From Cervus elaphus (taxonomy: Eukaryota; Chordata; Mammalia; Artiodactyla; Cervidae), in the NCBI RefSeq assembly GCF_910594005.1, contig NC_057818.1:11961501-12025500 (forward strand): DNA of 64,000 nt, given 5' to 3'. The notes under the pieces are model-generated. The model was given only the letters and a program-made list of their open reading frames with translations, ran no database searches and was not told the DNA's origin. A program made the position numbers and the translations under genes. Below, one piece after another: positions 12,004 to 24,000 of this stretch; position 1 is the stretch's first letter; every line of letters starts with the position of its first letter.

Positions 12004-15000
12004 GTGCGCGGAGGGGCCGGGAGTTAGCCGGGCCGCCGGCCGCGTGGCGGGGCGGTGTGTGCCTGGGGGCTGGCCAGCCTTGGGCGAGCCGCTGCCCCAC
12101 TCTGGGCCTCCACTGCCCCACCTGTCAAGTGGGGGCAATTATACCTACCTCTTCACGTTGTTGTTGATCTAAAACTATTCCACTGTTTGGCTCATTTTTT
12201 TAAAACCTGGGAATTAGGAGACTATGGTGGTTATTACCACCATTGGAAAACAAGTTATCTCATGCGGTGAGTGAAAAATACCATGACTATAAAAATAAGC
12301 CCTGTGGGTGCTCAGACCCCTCGACCTGCTACCTGTTTGTTTAGAGGCTGTGAGATGGTAGATGGGCGTTGACAACACAGTAGCATCAAGTCACCACCTC
12401 AGAAAGATTGAACAGCAGTGAAGTGGAGTGGGTTTTCTCCTGAGGTTAGTTAGTGTTATTTAAGGCCTTGTTTGCGGGTCCTTGTGAACATGGAAAATAC
12501 CTGGGGTGCCCCATTTTGGGGCAGACACGGTGTTGGGGCAATGAGCCTGGGGTCCGGAGAGGAGGGCCAGCCCCTGGGAGCCACGTAGGGGGCATTTGCT
12601 GTCCCGAGTTCAGACCAGCTCTTCTGTGCTCTTTCGTCCTTGAATAGCCGACGTGCCAGAGGCAAGGTAGAAGTAAAGACAGAAACAAGGACTTCCCTGG
12701 TGGTCCAGTGGCTACAACTCTGTGCTGCCAAGGCAGGGGGCCCAGGTTCAATCTCTGGTCAGGGAACTAGATCCCACATGCCACAGCTAAGACCTGGTGA
12801 AGCCAAATAATTTTTTTTTTAAGCCATAGGAACAGATGGGCGCAGCCGCAAGGTGCCTGAGCTTTACTGAGCCTGGCGTCTCCTGGCACGGTGGGATGCT
12901 GATCCTGGGTGGGGATTCGTCCCAGTCCACTGGCTGCAAAGGTGTTCAGGGATGCTGTTCACAAAACGTGTTTGCTCTGAGGGCCTGCAGCCCAGTCCCC
13001 TGGGAAATGCAGGACACAGAGTCCTGGGCCCTGGCCATGCCATCTGGGATTGGGGTCCCTGGGAGCCAAGCCCTGGACTCTGCGTCTGTGATTAGTCTCA
13101 TGATTCAGAGGGTCCCCAAGGTTAAGGGGACTTCCTGTCACATAGATTTCCTTCTTCCTTTATCATCACTATCTTGATTAAAAAACCTGCGACTTTCTTT
13201 CTGTCACAGATCAGATGGAGCACTGCTCACTTATTAGAGCTGATTTCCCTGCGCTTTGCCTTCCCCACCGAGTCAGCCGTCCCCCCACGTGTCAGCTGTC
13301 CCCCCCCAAGTCAGCCGTTCCCCCCACGTGTCAGCTGTCCCCCCCACATGTCAGCCATTACACCTGCCTCCCTCCCCAAACCTCACGTAGGGATGATGGG
13401 AACATACATCTGCTTCCTGAGCACCCCCACCTTTAACCCTCCAAACCTCAGCTGTCTCAGCTGCAGGGCCCCCCGGGCACCCTGTTTCCCAGCCCTGGGG
13501 ATGGCGTGACCCGCATTCAAGCCAGCGGTCCATCCCCGGGGGACCCCCGCTGCACCCATTCATGGTCCGCGGACCACGTTTCATTCACTGCTGGTTTGTA
13601 GAGGCCCCAGGACCGACACCTCCAAGACTCTGCCAGCCTTTCTCCTCCCCCGGGAGTGGGGGGTGGGCAGCCCCTCCACATGGAGGGAGAGGCTGCTGGA
13701 CTTTCAGGTTCACAGGAGGCAGACTCTGGAGCAAACCGCGGCCATGCTGGGCACCGGGCGTGTTGGCCGTGCACGCGGGCGTGTGTCTATGTGTGTCCAC
13801 AGTGACTTTTCTAGTGTTTGCACATGGGGGTTTGGGCATTTGTTGAGTCCCTAGTGCGTGCCAGGCACAGCATTTGGTGGGCTGCGCGTCAGAGGTGCTG
13901 GTCCGTGCACATCAGCGTGCGTGGCGGGTGGGGTTGGGCCAGGGCACGGGGCCAGGCTGAGCCAGGATCGTGGATTTTTGTCCTGTTAGACGCCTGTTCT
14001 CGACTGAGTCCTACGGCTTCTTTTCTTGGAGGGGGGCTTGTTAGCAAACCCAGGCCCCGACCCCAGAGGCCTCTGAACACGGGATCGGGGCAGGCAGGGT
14101 GGGTGAGGGGCAGCTGAGAGCCGCAGGGAGGTGGGGGCCTGGCTCACCCTCGCGGGCCCTGGAACGGAACCTCCCAGATGCCAGCCCCGCCGCGGGAAGC
14201 CTCCTCGTGAGACAGCGGCCACCGTGTCCAACTCCAGGGGATGGGGCTCCTGGGAGTTCTGTGCACGTTTCAGCCCCACAGTCGGTGCCGAGTGTCGGTC
14301 AGAGCTGCTCCGAGCTGTCAGGGCCCTGCAGCCCCCCTCACGGGGTGCGTTCCCCCACCCCCTCTGCAGACAGAACCACAGCCGGCCCAGCCACGGCACG
14401 GTGGAGACCTGGTCCGGGAGCCCCACTCCCCCCTGCGCCCCGAACCACAAGCTCATGGCTGCGGAGCAAGGAAAGAACTTCCTGCCTGGTGAGAGCCGTG
14501 GCCCAGGGTGGGGGCACTGGCGGGGGGGGGTCCCGATGGGGCCTGGGCCTCCCGCAGGGACTAGGAATGGAGGGCTGGAAGCAAGTCCTCTGTCCGGGGG
14601 AGGGGGGCTCCGGCCTGGCCCTGTCCCCGTCAGCATCACTGTTCCTCTTTCCCAGGCACCTCGGACCCCAAGGAGGACGGCCTGGATGCTCAGATCAGCA
14701 GGCTGGCGGGGCTTATTGGACGGCTGGAGAACAAGGTGGGCCCGCCGAGCCCCCACATCCATCCCTCCATCCCCCCTCCACCCTCCCAGCCCCTCAGGGT
14801 GAAATTAGGCCAGAGTTTACAAGAGGGAAGTCAGGGAACCTTAATGCCCCTGGGCGGGGTTGGAGGGGTGGTGTGGACTAAAGGGAGACCCTGGGAACAT
14901 GACCTTTGTACTTGTATGGGGCCTGGGGAAGAGGAGCTCTGAGAGTGGGTGGGCGGCCAGGAGGGGGCGTGCGGAGGAGCAGAGAGTGGGCGTCAAGGGG

Positions 15001-18000
15001 ACTGAGCGTCAAGGAGGCTGTAAGGCTTCGGGTGGTCTGGGCAGGTGGCAGCCCAGACCCGGCGTGGTGGCGGCTGAGGGACGGGGAAGTCCAGGAGAAG
15101 TCAGAGTGACCGGCAGTGTGAAGCCTTTTAAATGGGACATGGCCCATCTGCAGGCAATGGAAAATGGAATCATGATTTCAGAGTGTTTCGTGACTCAGTA
15201 GGTACTCGGGTCCCCACCGTGCTAGCGTCTCAGGTCTGCGGGAGCCACGGACCACAGCCCAGGGGCTCAAAGCCAGGCGCTATCCTTTCTCACGTGGAGT
15301 CTGGAATCAGGATGCCGGCAGGGCTGGGTCCTCCCATGGCCTTCCCTGGGGCATGTAGACAGCCATGTGACTGTCTCCCAGTTTCTTATAAGGACAACAG
15401 TCATACTGGATTGGGGCCCACCCATGTGACCTTATTATCACGCAGTCACTCTTCAAATGTCCTGTCTGCAAATACAGTCACGTTTTGCAGCACTGGGGGT
15501 TGGGAATTCAACATATGAATTTTGGGGGAACACAATTCAGCCCATAACAATGACCTTTTACTGGAAGAAAGAGAACAGACAGTTAAGGTTTACCAGTAGG
15601 CGCTGGTATCAGACTGCCTGTATTTGAATCCTGGCTATGCCACTTAACAGCTGTGTGACCTTGGGCCAGTGACTTACCCTCTCTGAGCCTCCGCGTCCTC
15701 CCCTAACCATAGAGAAGATAATCAGAATGGTACCTCTCACAGGGTCGTTGTGAGGATTAGATAAAATATCTTAATGGCTTAGCACAAAGCCTACTGCTTA
15801 GTTAGCATTTAATATTAGCACTGTTATTTAGCCATTATTATGAGACATTCTGCTACCAGAACCTATATACACATGCACATCTACACATGTTTATCTACGT
15901 AAACCAAGATAACAGGTATCTCTGGGCTGTAGGGTCACAGTGGCAATTTTACATTTCTGCTTTCCTGAAACTTCTCTTTTGCAAAAGGGCAAAAGAAAAA
16001 CAGTGCTTTGATGGTTTAGTGGGTTAGTTCTGAGGGATGCGTGAGGGCGCTGGGTGGGGCTCCCCAGGAGGAGGCTGAGGCCCAGACTTGGGGGGAGTCC
16101 GAGCGGGGAGGCAGTGAGCCCACCTGCAGGGCCGCAGGGATCTCCCCCCGCCCTCCACCCCACCTCCCCCCAAAGCCGGCTACTTGGTGGGAGCGGTAGG
16201 AAAGACTCCGCGGGGACCTGAGGCCTGGTTGTCATAACAACTCCGCGGGCGCCCCCAGAGGGAGGCTCTTTGAAGCTTATTTTTAGCGCCCCAGTCGCCT
16301 TAACAACCAGCTGGCTGGAAACCAAGGAGCACCTGGGTGTCCTGGAGACGGGGCGGGCCTCTTCCGGCCTCTGATTGGCCCCGGGGCACGAGCAGGAGCC
16401 AGGCCCCGCCCTCCACGGAACAGCCGGAGCCCTCCTGGTGAGGCCTGGGCTCCCCGGAGCAGAGGCGAGGCAGGGAGACGGGGACACAGACCTGGGTGCC
16501 ACCACCCTGCCCCTCATCTCTGCTTCATCCTCACCCTCACGTGGCCCTGCCTGCCAGGAGGAGCCCACGTACACCTGCATCCACACCCTGTGTCCCCAGA
16601 AAGTCAGCACCTCTCTGGGACCAGCCGTGTATTGATGGGGTCCCTGGTTCCAGCATTATTAAGAATTTCAAGGCAGTGACCACTCAGGTCATGGACTTGT
16701 ATAACTGCTACTTTGTTTTCTCCAACAACCAGGCAACACACCTCACACACATGCTTCTATCGAGAAGGAAGACACACACACATACATACCCCCCCAACAC
16801 ACACATACATACACCCCACACACACACATACATACACACCCCCACACACACACACTGTGCCAGAGACACGGCCGGCTTCATGGAGGACGGACAGGGAGGG
16901 GACAAAGGTGGCATCTGTTGGGGAGCCCAAGTTAAAGGATTCCGTGAATCGGGGGGAGGGGGCCTGGCCTCAAACCCAGGCTCGGAGCCTGGACTAGCTC
17001 CTGCGGCCCTGGGGTTCTCTGCTCTGAAATGGAGGTGCTGGGCACTGCGGCAGCCCCCAGCACGGGGTCAGACGGGGGCTGCGTGGGCTCCCTGCTTCCC
17101 CAGGGCTGACAGTGGGGCAGTCTCGACCTGAGAGTCTGGAAAGTTCCCTGACAGTTGGTGTAAAGTGTTTACCCGGGGTCAGTCGAGGGCCAGCGAGCAC
17201 AGACCACCTCATTCAGACCGTTCTCTTCCTGAGGCCCCAGGTCGGGGGTGACTCGCGAGTTAGGCAGTCTGTTGCCGGCAATTGTGGCAAACCCCCAGCT
17301 CTCTGGGTTCAGCAAAACGGAGCCTCCTCTGTGTTCTCTGCGGTAGGTCTGCTTGGCCTCTGGGCTCCAGTGGCACAGCCAGAAGGAATCTGTGGCTCTG
17401 GGTGGCTTTGCAGCCTGGCTTCCTGAGTCCCCCTGAGCCAGCACTGTGGGCTGAGCCCCGCCCAGAGAGGGCTGGCCCTGGGAGCTCCCGCCAGCCCCGG
17501 GACTCGGGGGTCCCTGGAACCTCGGGGTGGAGGGGCCGCAGCTCCCTGGTGCTCTGTGTCCTTGTGGTGGTGGTCCTGGAAGCCTCCCGGGCAGAGAGGG
17601 CCTCAGTCTCCAGCCTCCCTTCATGCTTTGTTGTTGCAGACCCTTTGGTTTGACCTTCAGCAGCATCTCTCGGATGAAGAGGGCACCAACATGGTGAGGA
17701 CCCCTCCCTGTGGCCCCGTCCCCTTCTGGGCCAGGACTCAAGATGCAGATGGCTCAGTGTCCCTGACACCCACCCCCACCCGGCACCAGCACGTGGCCTC
17801 CCTCCCCTCCCAGGGCTGTTCTCTGGCCTGGAGTGACGGGATCAGCAGACACTGATTCAACCAGCAACAGTTCTGCGGACCGTTCATTCTGTTGTGTCTT
17901 GGCCCCAGTGCCTTGCAGTCTCTCTCTCTCTCGGGCCTCTCTAAATCCTCTTGTCTGTTCTTCAGCACTTGTGTGGGACTGCTGCTTTTAGTTCATTTTT

Positions 18001-21000
18001 CGTGAGTTTTCACGAGCAAAGATGACAACTGTGTGTAGTGGGGTTGGGGGGTCGGGTTTATTCTGACCACGGTGTCCTGTCCCAGGGAGGCTGCTAGGTC
18101 CTGGGCTGTGCCTCCGGGGCCGGGTGGGGTCCTGGGTGAGGGGGTGGCTCATGGGTCCTGTGGCCCACAGCACCTGCAGCTGGTCCGGCAGGAGATGGCC
18201 GTGTGCCCGGAGCAGCTGGGCGGCTTCCTGGACTCTCTGCGCCAGTACGTGCGGGGCACCGCCGGGGCCAGGAACTGCTTCCAGTGAGTAAGCTGCAGGC
18301 CGGGGCGGGGCGGTGGCGGGGGGCCCGGCCTGGGGGACGCCAACGACACACCTAGCGGGGTGGTTACAGGAGCTGGGGGCAAGTCCTCAATCGGGCTTTT
18401 CCTTGCTGTGCAAATCTGGCAAGTGACTCCGTCTCCCTGACTCAGCTTGCTCATCTGTAAAGGGGACCACTAACGGGGTGGTTGGGGGCCTCAGTGGAGC
18501 AATGCACCGTGGGGGGCGTCGGGCGGGGCCTGGCCCCAGTGCCCGCTGTGGTAGTGCCCTGCTTGCTGTCGTGGCTGCTCCTCAGGGCACCCCCCGCCCC
18601 GGTCCTTGCTGCCAAGGCCTGCGTCCGGCTGGGGGTGTCCCCGAGAGCTGTTGACACAAGCTGCTGGGCTCCCTCCTCTCCCAGCAGTAGCCCACCCGTC
18701 AGCACCTGGTGGACAGTAGCTGTGGGCTCCACGCCTGTTCCCCACCTCCCTTCTCCCCGCCTCCCAGCTGATTTCTCTCCCTCCCCAACACATGTGCCTC
18801 CACCTGCTTCCTGGTGATGCCGGGTGGGGGGGCCTGGGGGTGCAGTGTGACTCGGGCTGCTGCTGTTGCTGAGCGCTAATTCCCAGCAGCGGGAGGCGGG
18901 CAGGTAAAGATGATTCCAGTCGGCAGCGGGTGCTGCGGAGGCCGGGAATGGGGCAGGGGTCTTCAGGAAGGCGCTGCTGTGTGCTGAGGCCTGAGTGATG
19001 AGCTGCCCCACCCGCAGAACCTGAGGTGGGGGACGGGCCGGCGCCCAGAGCCGGGGTGGCAGCAAGGGGAGTGTGTCTAGGAACACACGACAGAGTGCGG
19101 CTCCACAGGGTGACCTGGGGGTGGTGGGAGAGATGGCCGGGGAACAGGGGGCAGGTAGGCAGGCCCTGCTCGTTCCAGGTAACAGGTACCACGGGAGAGA
19201 TGCTGAGCCCAGAGCGGGGCTCAGTCCTGCCTCCTCCCTTGCATAAGGGTGTGTGGTGGCTGGACGGACGTGCAGCTGGGCAGCTAGGGAGAGGGGACTG
19301 GCCCTTGGCACGACGTGGGCAGAGCTGGGATCTGTTTCAGAGTGGGGCTGACCAGATCAGCCCAGGGCCAGGATGGGAGGCGGGTTGTAGAAAGAGTAGG
19401 CCAAGTGGAGTGTGAGATCCTTTGACTTCAGAAACTCACTGGGGGTGGTAAGGGTCGGGGGGTGGGGACGCGGTCTGAGCTGGAGATGTGGCGGAGCATC
19501 AGGTGAGTGGGCGAGGGCTCACACAGGCCTTTGGGCCACATCACACACAAGATGCCATAACATTCGAGGTGCCAGCGTACAAGTTGCCCACCCTGGGGGT
19601 GGTGGGCGTGCAGGTGTCACCCAGGGCCACCAGAGCCATGCACTCGTCACGGGAGAAAGCGTGGAAGGAGAAGGGGGCCTATGCTGGGAAGGCAGGCTGG
19701 AGACAGCACACAGTAGGCTTCCTGTGGTTGCATGACTGTGTGTCCTCCGTGCACCCCAAGCCTGCCTGCTGTGTCCTTCCAGCCAGAGGCCTCGCCCCAC
19801 GCCCCTGAAGCCAGTCAGTGCGTCAGCCAAGCAAACCCAAGCACTGTAATTGCTTTTCCTGTGCTGCAATTACCAAATGGAGACGAAGCCCATCCCTCGG
19901 TGACCTCTGTCCACAGCGGGGCAGGCTGTGAGGAGCCAGGCCACCTCTGGGCGGGGCCAGGGTCCCCCTGATGACCAGGTGGCACGCAGGCCTGAGCCCA
20001 TCCCATCGTTGAGATAGGAGCCGCAGCTGGCGGGTAACTTCAGGCTGGAGGTGATGACGTAATGATGCGGTTAGCAGCCCTGTTTCCGTCCTGAGCAGCA
20101 GAACCTGGAGCTGCTGTGACTATACAGCAGACGCCGCCTGCGATGGGGGTCCCCTCTCCAGGGGTGCTGGGGGCTCTGTGCTGCTGAGTGCATGGGGAAG
20201 AGCAGGGAGGGCTGCCCAGAGGCCAGAGGCGGCGGTGCTGTGATCTCGGAGGCTGGGCCTCCCTCTCTTAGAACCCAGCCCTCACCCCCCGACTTGCTCC
20301 AGCCCCCAGCCTGGGTCTGTCCGTCTGTTTGGAACAAGGTGAGTGTCCTGTGTCTCAGGCGGAGAAGGCAGGAGTGGCCTGGGACTCCGGCCAGGCCTGT
20401 CTCTAAGGATTAAATGAGCCAACGATTACAGAGGACAGCATGGATGATGCTTTTATTTTTTAAAGATAGGTTTTAGAGCTAGAAGTAGTGAGGAGACTGG
20501 TGTGCTAGAAGCCAAAGTATTTCAAAAAGGAGGGGGTGTTTAATGGTATGGAATGTTGCTTATATATACACCTGGATAAAAGGTTTAGCTGCTTTGAAGT
20601 AAACCTGATAGTTTCCCCTATGGGTAACCTTTATCATTTAGAGAATCTTAAGTTTGTTCTCCAGATAACTTGCCATATTGTTTTTCACATGTTATTTTGG
20701 TCCTTAAGGTCATGTAGAACTTGAAATCGTGAGAAGGGGTTTGATTCAACCTTATGAAATTTATCCCCTAACAATCCCACATCATGGAAGAAACTTTTCT
20801 AAACTTATGTTCCAGGAAAAAGCAGTTTCTCTCTTTAGTTTTTTCTTAGTATGCCTTTTTGCTCGATGATTCCTTGTGTTCGTTTCTGACCATATTCTTC
20901 TCTTGACCAATTATTTAACCCACTTAAAATTAGAATACAGCTATGAAAATATGGCTAATGTAGTTATTTGAAAAGCCTTTTTTGAAGAATCTTCATGGCA

Positions 21001-24000
21001 AAGAAAAACAGGATTTAAATAATTATTTTGCCTTCATACAAAACATGTCTAGAAAAGAAATAGAAAATGTGGTTTATTTTCCCACTTGTACAAAAAAAAA
21101 TATTTACCCAGTATTTGTATAAAATTGTTGATGTTATGAATAATGACTTGTCAATAACTTTGCTATTAGATTTTTTAAAATCATAACTTCATCTGATCTT
21201 GGGGATAATCTGGAAAGAAAACAAAATCAGTAAATTTATAGTACCTCACATAACTTTTATTAACATAGTAGAAATCCTCTTTATATCAGATTTTTTATCA
21301 CACAATGGTTTTCTAGATAGAAGAAAAGTTATTCTCTAAACTGGTATGTTTTTAAGATCTTTTTTCAATTGATACTGCTTTTCACTTTTAAGTTAGGGTT
21401 TTTTTTAATCTATAGAGAGCCTCTATTTGTCATGTATTTTAAAAATCTGTTTCTAATAAAGATGGATGTTACAGACTGGGGAAGAAAACAGCTAAGTTTT
21501 TTTTAATGAATAAAAAGGCCTTTTAAAAAATGGCACTTCATTAGAATTCATTCACCAGCCACGCACTGGGCACTGTCCGGGCCAGGCCTCGCTCCAGACG
21601 GCAGAGCCGTGCATGCAGCTGTCAGACGAGGTGGCAGTCCTGGCCGTGCTGGGGGTTCTGAGCAGAAAGGAAGCGTATTACCGAGAGGCCCCTGTCCTGG
21701 ACCACAGCTTTTGGGAACCCGTTTCCTGGCTCTGGGCGCCCGGTCTGGGCTCGTTTGTGGGCAGGGCAGGGCAGTGGTGGGGATGGGCCTGTGGGGCCCT
21801 CTGCACCCTGGGAGCAGCGGCCTGGTGTGGCCACTGACGCCAGCCTTTCCTCTTGCAGCATCGCCGCCGTGAGGTTGGCAGACGGTGTCACCTTCGTGGT
21901 CTATGAGTTCTGGGAGACGGAGGAGGAGTGGAAGAGGTAGGTCTGGCACACACGCTCTCTGGCTTCCAGCCCGCAGGGGTGGGGCGAAGTGTGGGCCGGG
22001 TAAGGAGTTGGGGTCCCAGAGGCATCCACCACTCAGGAGGCAGGTCCTCCACCCCTTCATCTGAGCTCTGAATTCAGGTTCCTTGCCAGCCCTGGGAGCT
22101 GAGGCCAAGGGTGCTCCCGTTTAGAAACTGCTGCCAAAGGATAAAAATCCAGAAAGAAAGTTCCCTGTTTAAGTCTGCTCACAGGGAGGCAAGAACCAGG
22201 CTGTTCTCCCCGCGGGGCCCCAGCAGTCACCCCCGGCCTTCCTACCTTCCCGTGAAGGCTCTGGCCCCTGAGCTTGGCTGACTGCTGTCGGAGCCCCCAG
22301 CCCAGGGTCAGACTCGGACCCTGCTCCAAGCCCCAGGAGCTCACGGGCGTCCCCCTGGGTCGCAGGCACCTGCAGAGCCCTGTGTGCAAGGCGTTCCGGC
22401 ACGTCAAGGTGGACACGCTGAGCCAGCCTGAGGCCTTCTCCCGGATCTCCGTGCCAGGTACTGGGGGGAGAGGTCTGGAGCAGCCACGGGGGTTGGGGGG
22501 GGGGCGTGGGGACACCACAGGCTGGCAGAAGCAGCGGCACCCAGACCCAGACTGTCCACAGACCCTTCTGTTCTCTTGTCAATGTTCTGTCGCCCAGTCG
22601 TGTCCGACTCCTTGTGACCTCATGGACTGTAGCCCACCAGGCTCCTCTGTCCATCATATCTCCCAGGCAGGAATACTGGAGTGGGTTGCCATTTCCTTCT
22701 CCAGGGGATCTTCTTGACCCAGGGATCGAACCTGCATCTCCTGCTTCAGCAGGCGGGTTGCTTACCACTGAGCCACCCAGGAAGCCTTCTGTTCCCTTAG
22801 CTGCTAGGAAGTGTAGTCCACGAGTGAGTGCTCAACAGAGAGGGTCCTCGAGGCAGGAAGGCTGGGGCGCCAGGGGGCTGGGAGGTGGCCCCGAGCCCAG
22901 CCTGTGGCAGGCTGGACTTCTACAGATTTGAGAAAACATGACACTCATTACAGTAACTCTAAAAATGATTGTAACATTGAAACAGTACTTAGTATACAAA
23001 AAAGTGACAGATGTAGATATGTGTGTGTGTATATATTACATAGTTTATTATATATACATATGTAGCCACCAAGAACTATGGTTCCTATAAAATACTAACA
23101 GCCAAATACTAGCATATAAAATCTTGGACAAACTCCAGGAGATGGTGAGGGACAGGGAAGCCTAGTGCAGTCCACGGAGGCACCAAGAGTCAGACACGTC
23201 TTGGTGACTGAACAACAACAGGTGTATAAAATGTGAAGTTCCAACATCGTGTGCATTTTTTGGAAATCTAACAAAATCCAAAACCATTTTTGTACCTGTT
23301 GAAAGTCAAAGATGCTAAATACCTATGGCCCCTGTTTCCTGTAAAGCCACCCTTGACTGGATAGCACAGCTGGTGAATGAGGGCCTGGCACAGGTAAGAC
23401 AGTTGTCGTGGCTCTGGGAGGCGGCAGAGGATGTGAACACACCCTTCTACATAATTTAACCCCCATTTCTCCCCCAGCATCACCTTCCCTCCCCCAAGGG
23501 TTTCACAGAACTCCACGGCCAAGAAAGAATGTAATGCTCTAACTGGTGAGATAAGTTTCCCCCTCCCTTCCTTGATGTTGGGCTACAGGTGAATTTTAAG
23601 GCACACAGGGCCGCCAGTCACACCTGTGAGACTTCGGTGCACACCTTCCTTCTGGGCTGGTGGCTCTAAATGGTGCTCCAGTCTTTGAATGGAGCCCGAT
23701 CTATACGTTAGCTCCAGAAAATACAGACACGAGAGCAGTTTATTTACAGACCCTTTCCCTTCACGTCTCCTTTAACCAGACGTCAGTTTCTTCTGTCAGG
23801 GAATCAGGGGCTCCTCTGTCAAGTCGGCTTTACCAGGCCGCAGTGGAAAGACAAGTTCCCGTCCTGGAAAGTTTACATTTACTTTTTCAAATGGGCATAC
23901 AGGCATACTGCTCCTTGGGTATGTCACTGGCCACCAGGGGGACAACCAGCAAGCACCCCCGGGGTGCCTTGCTCTGCCTGCCCCCTTCGCTGCCCACAGG

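Noticed and set aside
13986..14881. Overlapping long frames on both strands (223-260 residues)
   Set aside because: They overlap two verified NECAB2 exons in GC-rich DNA and cross splice sites. Composition is Pro/Gly/Arg-rich with no domain.
18451..19311. 286-residue frame on the minus strand
   Set aside because: Lies in a GC-rich NECAB2 intron in antisense, overlapping MIR debris. No recognisable motif.
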